A stretch of 13,416 bases of DNA from Gammaproteobacteria bacterium (GTDB taxonomy: Bacteria; Pseudomonadota; Gammaproteobacteria; UBA6429; Thiohalophilaceae): NCBI GenBank assembly GCA_013152045.1, contig JAADGZ010000206.1, positions 1 through 13,416 of the forward strand. The letters are read 5' to 3'. The notes under the pieces are model-generated. The model worked only from the letters and a program-made list of their open reading frames with translations, had not been told where the DNA came from and made no database searches. Each line of letters starts with the position of its first letter. Positions within the stretch are counted from its first letter, which is position 1. This document shows, one piece after another, positions 6,833 to 13,416 of this stretch. Both the position numbers and the translations under genes were made by a program.

Positions 6833-9013
6833 ATGTTATTTGGTCGCAAAAAGAAAAATCCCATCAAGCTTCCCGATAAGGGTGTGGTCGAGTGGAAATA
6901 CACTACCTGCGGTTATTGTTCCACCGGCTGTTCGATTGAAGTTGGTTTGAATGAAAAAGGTGAGGCGGTAACCTCACGTGGGGTTGGTGATGCCGATGTG
7001 AATCGCGGCAAGCTGTGTTTGAAGGGGATCTTTGAACATGAGCTGTTTCGTTCTTCCGGGCGCGGCAAGGTTCCGCTGATACGCGATAAACGTTTTCAGG
7101 CGTTTCAGGAAACCAGCTGGGATCAGGCGCTGGATAAAGTCTCTGCGGCGATAAAAAATATTCAGGCCGAACATGGCCGCGACGCCTTTGCGATTGTTTC
7201 TACTGGCCAGATCATGACCGAGGAATTCTATACCCTGGGTAAACTGGCGCGCGGCGTCATCGGTACGAATAATTACGACGGTAATACCACGCTTTGCATG
7301 GCCTCGGCGGTATCCGGGTATAAACGCTCGTTCGGTTCCGACGGCCCGCCCGGTTGTTATGAAGACTTTGAGCATACCGAGTGCCTGCTGGCTATTGGTT
7401 CCAATCTTCCCGAACAACACCCGGTTATTTTCTGGCGTCTGCGCGAGGCGTTGGAAAAACGCAAATTCCCGGTTATTGTGGTCGATCCTCGGGTCACCAT
7501 GTTTGCCCAGATGGCCGACATACATTTGCCGATCAAGCCGGGTACCGACGTGGCGCTGCTCAACAGTTTTGCGCATGTTATTTTAAAAGAAGAGCTGGCC
7601 GATGAGGCCTATATCAAAGCGCATACCACGGGTTATGACGCGTTTAGTCAGTTGGTGGAAGATTACGATCCCTTTAGTGCTTCACAGATCTGCGGCATTG
7701 ATGAAGACACCATTCGCAATGTGGCGCGCGTTTACGCGAAGGCCGGAGCCGCCATGACCATCTGGACGATGGGAATCAATCAGAGCACCCACGGTTCCGA
7801 TGGGGTGGTGGGCATCAATAATCTAAATCTGATTACCGGTAATATCGGCAAGCCCGGTGGCACCAGTTTGTCGATCACCGGTCAGTGCAATGCGATGGGC
7901 ACGCGTGAATGGTCCTCCTGTTCCGGTCTGCCCGGTTATCGGGCGCTGGAAAAAGAACAAGACAGAAAAGAGATTGCTGAATTCTGGGGTATCGATGCCG
8001 AGTTTTTTCCGAAAAAGCGGGGCCTGTCTCAAACCGATATTTTCCCTGCTATTGAAACCGGGCAGATCAAGGGACTCTGGATCATCGCCACCAACCCCAT
8101 GACCTCGATGCCCAATACCACTCGCATCCGCAAAATTCTGGAGAAACTCGATTTCCTGGTAGTGCAGGACGCCTATGCGGATGTGGAATTAAATGAGTAC
8201 AGTCATGTTTATTTACCGGCTGCCATCTGGGCTGAGAAGGAAGGTTGTTTTACCAATACCGAACGCCGCGTCAACCTGATTTCCAATGTGATTAAACCCT
8301 ATGCGGACTCAAAACCGGATTTATGGATTTTCAACCAGATGGCACAACGCTTTGCCCAGGGACAAAAAATGAATTTCCCGGAAACGGCCAGCGGCGTGTT
8401 CGATGAGTTGCGGACTTTATCCAAAGGCCGGATGCTGGATTATTCCGGCATGAGTCATGAAAAAATTGAAGCCCAGCGCGGCATTCAATGGCCCTGCAGC
8501 GATGGCAGTGAGACAGGTACCGCGCGTTTATACACCGATGGCCGTTTTCAATATGCCGATGGCCGGGCGAAGCTCATCCCCTTGCCCTTCGTCGATAATA
8601 ATGAACGGCCTGATAAGGAATACCCCTTCTGGCTGAACAGCGGTCGCGTAGTAGAGCATTTCCATACGCGCACGCGTACCGGCAAGTTGGGCAATCTGAA
8701 TAAATTCAGCCCGACCCCGTATATGGAAATGAACCCTGATGCAGCCAAACGCCTGGGCATAAAACACGGCAGTTATGCGCGCCTGACTTCGCGGCGCGGT
8801 GATGCCGTGGTCATGGTGCAGACCACCCAGCGCATACCGCCGAATATGGTTTTCGTACCGTTTCATTTTCATGAATGCGTCAACCGCGTCAGCCTGGGGC
8901 TGCTGGATCCCCATTCACGCCAGCCAGCCTTCAAACAGTGTGCAGTTCAGGTTGAGCCGATTGACGATCAGGAAGCTGCGGCGGTACGCAATAAAGCCGC
9001 GCGAACGTATTGA
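6833..9013 (+). CDS. Molybdopterin oxidoreductase, NarB/NasA-like, probable catalytic subunit of a membrane-linked nitrate reductase
   Basis: A 726-residue protein of the Mo-bisMGD (DMSO reductase) superfamily. The N-terminal [4Fe-4S] ligands are Cys26, 29, 33 and 62 (CGYCSTGC and KLCLKG). The likely Mo ligand is Cys155 in NTTLCMASAVSGYKRSFGSD, the pattern of the NapA/NarB/NasA nitrate reductases. A C-terminal molybdopterin-dinucleotide domain starts near NSGRVVEHFHTRTRTG. No BFD-type extra Fe-S domain follows, unlike many NasA proteins. The N-terminus (MLFGRKKKNPIK) is basic but has no twin-arginine signal, so the protein should stay in the cytoplasm. The ATG at 6833 is preferred over a frame opening at 6734 because those 33 extra codons are encoded by repeat copy B; GGA lies nine bases upstream. 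The next gene encodes a DmsBC-like electron-transfer and membrane module, the likely partner. Nitrate as substrate is inferred from family and operon. Confidence 0.9.
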   Translation: MLFGRKKKNPIKLPDKGVVEWKYTTCGYCSTGCSIEVGLNEKGEAVTSRGVGDADVNRGKLCLKGIFEHELFRSSGRGKVPLIRDKRFQAFQETSWDQALDKVSAAIKNIQAEHGRDAFAIVSTGQIMTEEFYTLGKLARGVIGTNNYDGNTTLCMASAVSGYKRSFGSDGPPGCYEDFEHTECLLAIGSNLPEQHPVIFWRLREALEKRKFPVIVVDPRVTMFAQMADIHLPIKPGTDVALLNSFAHVILKEELADEAYIKAHTTGYDAFSQLVEDYDPFSASQICGIDEDTIRNVARVYAKAGAAMTIWTMGINQSTHGSDGVVGINNLNLITGNIGKPGGTSLSITGQCNAMGTREWSSCSGLPGYRALEKEQDRKEIAEFWGIDAEFFPKKRGLSQTDIFPAIETGQIKGLWIIATNPMTSMPNTTRIRKILEKLDFLVVQDAYADVELNEYSHVYLPAAIWAEKEGCFTNTERRVNLISNVIKPYADSKPDLWIFNQMAQRFAQGQKMNFPETASGVFDELRTLSKGRMLDYSGMSHEKIEAQRGIQWPCSDGSETGTARLYTDGRFQYADGRAKLIPLPFVDNNERPDKEYPFWLNSGRVVEHFHTRTRTGKLGNLNKFSPTPYMEMNPDAAKRLGIKHGSYARLTSRRGDAVVMVQTTQRIPPNMVFVPFHFHECVNRVSLGLLDPHSRQPAFKQCAVQVEPIDDQEAAAVRNKAARTY

Positions 9014-9027
9014 GGTCATTGCGAATT

Positions 9028-9192
9028 AACGCAGAGGACGCGGAGGCGCAAAGACGCAGAGAAAAATTACTTTTCATCTTGGGCGTGAAGATACCTGTAG
9101 AGCGTATTTACTTGCTTTGTTCGGATGTATATGGGGTGAAAATTACGAGCATAAATACCTCTGCGTCTTTGCGCCTCTGCGTTCTCCGCGTT
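9028..9192. repeat. Inverted-arm intergenic repeat, copy C (molybdoenzyme/DmsBC gap)
   Basis: The 34-base terminal arms at 9028-9061 and 9159-9192 are inverted repeats with 31 of 34 positions identical, including a perfect inner block ending GGCGCAAAGACGCAGAG. The core of about 97 bases is AT-rich. Both ends read AACGC inward, like copies A and B. The 61-codon frame at 9010-9195 is made mostly of arm sequence and is not a gene. The copy starts 15 bases after the upstream stop codon and ends 31 bases before the next ATG. Confidence 0.88.
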
Positions 9193-9223
9193 TAAGTAGA
9201 TAACAATTATTCAAGGTACGATA

Positions 9224-11062
9224 ATGTATAAAGTACGCGACAAAGAACCCGCTTATGCGTTTGTTCCCCAGGTCGATGCGCCGCAGACGAACCGCTACGG
9301 TAAGAAAATTGAATTAGTTGATAAAACCGATCCGCTGGCGGGTAAGAGTCTGAACATCAACGGCGATACCTCGGTTAGCGATAATCCCAATCGTTATAAG
9401 CAGCACGGATTTTATTTTAATGCCGATAACTGCATCGCCTGTCATGCCTGTGAATCGGCTTGCAGTGAAAAAAATGATCTGCCGCCGCATATTGCCTATC
9501 GTGCGGTGGGTTATGTCGAAGGTGGCAGCTATCCGAACTATACCCGGCTGAATATATCGATGGCCTGCAACCATTGCGATAATCCCGTTTGTCTCAAGGG
9601 TTGTCCGACGCGCGCCTATACCAAGTTCGCCGAGTACGGTGCGGTTCTGCAAGATCCTGATATTTGTTTTGGCTGTGGTTACTGCACCTGGGTTTGTCCT
9701 TATAATGCGCCGCAACTGGATACTACTCGCGGCCATGTTATGAAGTGCAATATGTGCGTAGATCGTCTGGAAGTGGGATTGAAACCGGCCTGCGCCGCCG
9801 CCTGCCTGGGCGGCGCGCTGGACTTCGGTGTGATTGAAACGACACCGGAAAAGCGTGAGCAGCTGAAAACCAGCATTCCCGGGTTCCCCACTACTGATAT
9901 CACGCATCCCAATATTCGTTTTCAACAAAGCCGATCCCTGCCACGGGAGATGAAGCGCACCGATGCCATGCCTTTGCGCTATGAGCGGGATCAGGCGGGA
10001 GCGAGTGAATATAGAAGCAAGTTACATGATCAGGGTGAAAAGCCTGAATGGAATCTGGCAAAGCTGCATTCACGGGAAGATCCGCTGGTAATTTTTACCC
10101 TGATTACGCAAACCGTAGTGGGTGTCTTTTTGGCGTTATTTCTGGCCCCTTACTTTGGTCTGGGCGAATTATCCCGGGCAGCCAATCCCGTTTTGCAACC
10201 GGTGGTGCTGTTTTCCCTGTTGGGACTGGAAACCTTTGCGCTGGCCTTGTCTACCCTGCATCTGGGTCGCCCGCATCGTTTTTATCGCGCCTTTAACAAT
10301 CTGCGCTACTCGCCAGTGAGCCGGGAAGTGGCTGGGGTGGCGGTTTTTTTCAACCTATTGGCTAGTTACACTTTACTGAGCAGTTTCCCCGCCCTGTTTG
10401 CCTGGTTGCCTCAAAACCTGTTTATCGGACTGCAACAATTTTGTGCTTGGGCTGCAGTGTTATCCGGCCCGCTGGCGATTTATTTCATGCATCGAATTTA
10501 TCGCATAAAGGCACGCCCCTTCTGGAACCACTGGCAGGTGCTAACTTCTTTTTATGGCAATATGCTGTCAATCGGCAGTGTACTGGTCATAGTCATCTTT
10601 GCCGCGGCATTGTTATTCAGGGGGCAATCCTTCAGTCATCTGATTGAGATTATGCGCTGGCCGTTGTTGTTGGGTTTACTGCTGGATGGCACGGGTTTGT
10701 ATTTTCATACACGGGATAATATTCGTGCCGGTGGCGAGGCGGCCGCTTCGCATTTTCAGCAGCGGACACGGTTTGGAAAAACCTGGATGCTGCGAAATAT
10801 GTTGCTGGCGGCGGCGGGGGTGCTGGTTCTGGCACTATCGGTGACGATGATTGATGGTGGTTGGGCGTATAGTCTGTGGCTATTTAGCGCGTTGTTAATT
10901 ATTTTTAGTGCGCTTATTAGTCGTGCCCTGTTTTATGTGTTGGTGATTCCCACCACCATGCCCGGCGCGTTTTTCTGGCGTAACCGGGGCTTCCAGGAAC
11001 ATGCGCGCGAAACCGGCTTGGCGGATATGCCGCAGGTGGGCGTTGTACACGATACTCATTAA
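9224..11062 (+). CDS. DmsB-DmsC fusion: four-cluster ferredoxin fused to a quinol-oxidising membrane anchor
   Basis: A 612-residue fusion. After an N-terminal lead of about 65 residues comes a DmsB-type domain with sixteen cysteines in four [4Fe-4S] sets: Cys70/73/76/80, 115/118/123/127, 148/151/154/158 and 175/178/190/194. A linker (about 195-285) leads to a DmsC-like membrane domain with eight predicted helices and the DmsC-type segment HLGRPHRFYRAFNNLRYSP. The C-terminal tail after helix 8 is soluble. By analogy with DmsABC, the membrane part takes electrons from quinol and the ferredoxin part passes them to a molybdoenzyme. The upstream NarB-like protein is the natural candidate. AAGG seven bases before the ATG at 9224 supports this start. 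DmsB and DmsC are usually separate genes, so the fusion fixes a 1:1 ratio. The molybdoenzyme lacks a Tat signal, so the ferredoxin face should point to the cytoplasm. Confidence 0.92.
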   Translation: MYKVRDKEPAYAFVPQVDAPQTNRYGKKIELVDKTDPLAGKSLNINGDTSVSDNPNRYKQHGFYFNADNCIACHACESACSEKNDLPPHIAYRAVGYVEGGSYPNYTRLNISMACNHCDNPVCLKGCPTRAYTKFAEYGAVLQDPDICFGCGYCTWVCPYNAPQLDTTRGHVMKCNMCVDRLEVGLKPACAAACLGGALDFGVIETTPEKREQLKTSIPGFPTTDITHPNIRFQQSRSLPREMKRTDAMPLRYERDQAGASEYRSKLHDQGEKPEWNLAKLHSREDPLVIFTLITQTVVGVFLALFLAPYFGLGELSRAANPVLQPVVLFSLLGLETFALALSTLHLGRPHRFYRAFNNLRYSPVSREVAGVAVFFNLLASYTLLSSFPALFAWLPQNLFIGLQQFCAWAAVLSGPLAIYFMHRIYRIKARPFWNHWQVLTSFYGNMLSIGSVLVIVIFAAALLFRGQSFSHLIEIMRWPLLLGLLLDGTGLYFHTRDNIRAGGEAAASHFQQRTRFGKTWMLRNMLLAAAGVLVLALSVTMIDGGWAYSLWLFSALLIIFSALISRALFYVLVIPTTMPGAFFWRNRGFQEHARETGLADMPQVGVVHDTH

Positions 11063-11086
11063 TTAGCCTGGAGTCGCATATTCTAT

Positions 11087-11439
11087 GTGATTTGCGAACC
11101 TATGAAACGCTGCCTGTCTGATATTGATAACGAACTGGAACGTGCGGTGTTTCTCGTGGTCTACCGCTCCAGGGTGCAGCAGCAACGGCGCTTAGTAGCT
11201 CGATGGGTCTTGATTCTCAAACATGTTCTACGCGGTCTGTTTTATATGTGGCCGATCTACCTGCTCTTACTCGCATTGCTATTCCTGCCGATCTCCGGCT
11301 TATTTTTCTGTTTGTACTGATGCCGGGCCTGCTGGTATGGTTACTTATCTATGTCAAAGGTGCCAGGGATGATTATTACCAGTGTGTTCGTGGACAGCTT
11401 CTGGAAAAGGGATTCATTATGACAATCTTGCGGCAATAA
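11087..11439 (+). CDS. Small membrane protein split over two frames (frameshift, or two coupled small ORFs)
   Basis: I do not recognise this protein. The first frame (GTG 11087 or ATG 11102 to TGA 11318-11320) encodes a basic, helical N-terminus (YRSRVQQQRRLVARW) and one hydrophobic helix. The frame one base back carries on with a second hydrophobic helix (LFVLMPGLLVWLLIYV) and a polar tail (KGARDDYYQCVRGQLL), ending at TAA 11437-11439. A -1 shift, or one additional T in the T5 run at 11304-11308, would join them into a two-helix protein of 112-117 residues. Alternatively, TGATG at 11318-11322 couples the stop of the first ORF to an ATG opening a 39-residue second ORF. The unit sits 24 bases after the DmsBC fusion and 3 bases before nasA, so it belongs to the operon. 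GGAG at 11070-11073 is the only ribosome-site-like sequence. It could be a small accessory protein, a decayed gene or a sequencing error. Confidence 0.55.
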
Positions 11440-11442
11440 GTC

Positions 11443-13416
11443 ATGAGCAAGCAAGTGCAAACAACCTGTCCCTATTGCGGCGTGGGCTGTGGCGTTATCG
11501 CGTGCCTTGACCAAGATGGAACGGTAAGCGTCAAAGGCGATCCTGAGCACCCAGCCAATTTTGGTCGCTTATGTTCAAAGGGTGCGGCGCTGGCGGATAC
11601 CCTGAGCATGGACGGGCGATTGTTGTATCCGGAAATCGAAGGTACCCCGCATAGTTGGGATAATGCGCTGAACTATGTGGCCGATAAATTCCGCCACATC
11701 ATCAGCGAACATGGTCCTCAGGCCATCGGCTTTTATGTTTCCGGCCAGTTGTTGACTGAAGATTATTATGTTGCCAACAAGCTGATGAAAGGCTTTATCG
11801 GCAGCGCCAATATCGACACTAATTCCCGCCTGTGTATGTCGTCAGCCGTGGCTGGCTACAAGCGTGCCTTTGGTTCGGATACCGTGCCCTGTGCCTATGA
11901 AGATTTGGAGCGGGCCAAACTGGTGATCCTGGCAGGCTCTAATACCGCCTGGTGTCACCCGGTTCTTTATCAACGCCTGGCCAAAGCTAAAAAAGAAAAC
12001 CCTGATCTAACCGTGGTGGTGATCGATCCCCGCAGGACGCCCACCTGTGAGCTGGCTGATCTGCATTTACCGCTTGCTGCGGGTAGCGATCAGATTCTTT
12101 TCAATGGTCTGCTTGTTTATCTGTACGATACGGAAGAAAGCAATCCACTATTTGTAGAAAATCATACCGAGGGTTTGCATGCGGCACTGGCCATGGCTCG
12201 TAAGACTGCCGCCTCAATTTCGACCGTTGCAGAGTCCTGTGGTTTGACTTTGGATAGCGTCAGCCGCTTCTACAAATTGTTTTCCCGAACCGAGCGGGTC
12301 GTGAGTGTGTTTTCCCAGGGTATCAACCAGTGGTCATATGGCACCGATAAAGTTAACAGTATTATTAACTGTCACTTGTTAACCGGGCGTATTGGTCGCC
12401 CCGGAATGGGGCCGTTTTCCTTTACCGGACAACCTAACGCCATGGGCGGGCGGGAAGTGGGTGGGTTGGCCAATCAACTGGCAGCGCACATGGATATAAA
12501 TAACGCTGCCGATCGTGAACGGGTCAAACGTTTTTGGCAGGCCAGCAATATGGTGCAGGCTGAAGGCTTAAAAGCGGTCGATATGTTTCGTGCCGTGGCG
12601 GATGGAAAAATAAAAGCACTCTGGATTATGGCTACCAACCCGGCTGTGTCCTTGCCGGACAATCGAGCCGTACGTGAGGCACTGGCCAAATGTGAGTTTG
12701 TCGTGGTATCGGATTGTGTACGAAAAACCGATACGACTCGTTTCGCTCATGTTTTGTTGCCAGCGCAAACCTGGGGCGAGCGGGAGGGCTGCGTGACTAA
12801 TTCGGAACGCCGCCTATCCCGCCAGCGTGCTTTTCTTCCCTCTCCGGGCCAGGCGCGGGCGGATTGGTGGATCATTTCCGAAATAGCAACGCGGCTGGGT
12901 TTTGCCGAGGCTTTTTCTTATCAAGAGCCAGTGGATATTTTTAACGAGCATGCGGCCCTGTCGGGCTTTGAAAATGAAGGGCAGCGTGATTTTGATATCA
13001 GCGGGTTGGCCACTTTAAGTGATCGTGAATATCAGGATTTGCAGCCGCGGCAATGGCCGGTAACGGCTGAGCAGCCTGCCGGTACTGCGCGTATGTTCGG
13101 TGACGGACACTTTTTTACGGACAGCGGTCGGGCCCGATTTATCGCCATAGCCGCAAGTGAGCCTGCAAACCTGCCGGATAGCGATTATCCTCTGCGCCTG
13201 AATTCAGGGCGCGTGCGTGATCACTGGCATACGTTGACGCGCACGGGCAAGTCAGCCCGTTTGTCAGCGCATATTTTTGAACCTTTTGTCGCGCTGAATA
13301 GTACGTATGCGAAAGACCATTACATCAGTGATGGTGAGCTGCTTCGAGTACGTAGTCGTTGGGGCGAGGCTGTTGTACGTGCGCGACTTGGTGATGATCA
13401 ACCTGCGGGCAGTGTA
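11443..13416 (+). CDS. nasA: Assimilatory nitrate reductase, catalytic subunit (C-terminus outside window)
   Basis: An open frame of 658 codons runs from the ATG at 11443 to the window edge without a stop, so the protein is incomplete (NasA proteins are about 700-900 residues). N-terminal [4Fe-4S] ligands are Cys9, 12, 16 and 44 (CPYCGVGC and RLCSKG). The probable Mo ligand is Cys131 in NSRLCMSSAVAGYKRAFGSD. GQPNAMGGREVGG, characteristic of NasA/NarB enzymes, follows. The dinucleotide-binding C-terminal domain begins at LNSGRVRDHWHTLTRTG. The protein has no export signal, so nitrate reduction occurs in the cytoplasm with electrons from NADH or ferredoxin/flavodoxin partners not seen here. Whether a C-terminal BFD [2Fe-2S] domain is present lies beyond the window. 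It starts 3 bases after the small membrane protein, with no clear ribosome site, which suggests translational coupling. It is a distant paralogue of the molybdoenzyme at 6833-9013. Confidence 0.95.
   Translation, partial: MSKQVQTTCPYCGVGCGVIACLDQDGTVSVKGDPEHPANFGRLCSKGAALADTLSMDGRLLYPEIEGTPHSWDNALNYVADKFRHIISEHGPQAIGFYVSGQLLTEDYYVANKLMKGFIGSANIDTNSRLCMSSAVAGYKRAFGSDTVPCAYEDLERAKLVILAGSNTAWCHPVLYQRLAKAKKENPDLTVVVIDPRRTPTCELADLHLPLAAGSDQILFNGLLVYLYDTEESNPLFVENHTEGLHAALAMARKTAASISTVAESCGLTLDSVSRFYKLFSRTERVVSVFSQGINQWSYGTDKVNSIINCHLLTGRIGRPGMGPFSFTGQPNAMGGREVGGLANQLAAHMDINNAADRERVKRFWQASNMVQAEGLKAVDMFRAVADGKIKALWIMATNPAVSLPDNRAVREALAKCEFVVVSDCVRKTDTTRFAHVLLPAQTWGEREGCVTNSERRLSRQRAFLPSPGQARADWWIISEIATRLGFAEAFSYQEPVDIFNEHAALSGFENEGQRDFDISGLATLSDREYQDLQPRQWPVTAEQPAGTARMFGDGHFFTDSGRARFIAIAASEPANLPDSDYPLRLNSGRVRDHWHTLTRTGKSARLSAHIFEPFVALNSTYAKDHYISDGELLRVRSRWGEAVVRARLGDDQPAGSV

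Noticed and set aside
6833..6880. Possible Tat signal at the molybdoenzyme N-terminus (GRKKK)
   Set aside because: There is no twin arginine followed by a hydrophobic stretch and cleavage site, and the [4Fe-4S] cysteines begin at residue 26.
9010..9195. 61-codon frame between the molybdoenzyme and dmsBC genes
   Set aside because: It overlaps the upstream stop and consists largely of the two arms of repeat copy C.

Overview
The window is one face of a nitrate-assimilation locus from a proteobacterium, most likely a gammaproteobacterium. The evidence is the gene set and order: a MFS nitrate/nitrite porter next to a PP2C-phosphatase/Ser-Thr-kinase fusion, then nirB, nirD and molybdenum nitrate reductases. 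This recalls the nas clusters of Pseudomonas and relatives. The lineage cannot be fixed further from sequence alone. No tRNA, rRNA, CRISPR array, transposase or phage gene was seen.

Layout. On the minus strand (1-3080) lie the porter (narK/nasA type, 1605-3080) and, downstream of it, a bifunctional phosphatase/kinase whose C-terminus runs off the window (1-1532). A perfect 34-bp palindrome sits between them. Positions 3081-3609 are a gene-free, AT-rich divergent control region. I read in it two face-away sigma-54-like (-24/-12) promoters, each with an NtrC-like dyad about 90-130 bp upstream, which fits nitrogen-limitation control. On the plus strand (3610-13416) lie nirB (NADH-nitrite reductase large subunit), nirD (Rieske small subunit), a NarB/NasA-like molybdopterin oxidoreductase without a Tat signal, a DmsB-DmsC fusion (four [4Fe-4S] clusters plus eight membrane helices), a small membrane protein split between two frames, and a second molybdopterin nitrate reductase (nasA type) truncated by the window end.

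How the genes work together. The porter imports nitrate and nitrite. One or both molybdoenzymes reduce nitrate to nitrite in the cytoplasm, and NirBD reduces nitrite to ammonium with NADH. The unusual part is the pairing of a cytoplasmic NarB-like enzyme with a DmsBC-type membrane module. This suggests a quinol-fed nitrate reductase embedded in an assimilatory operon, beside a conventional soluble NasA. The kinase/phosphatase may tune the transporter or reductases, but its target is not visible here.

The three gaps nirB/nirD, nirD/molybdoenzyme and molybdoenzyme/DmsBC are each occupied by a member of one repeat family. Its members have GC-rich inverted arms built from about 8-bp units of the form RCGCNGAG around a variable core (82, about 268 and 165 bp). 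They create spurious ORFs and misleading N-terminal extensions, and could fold into long hairpins in the operon mRNA.
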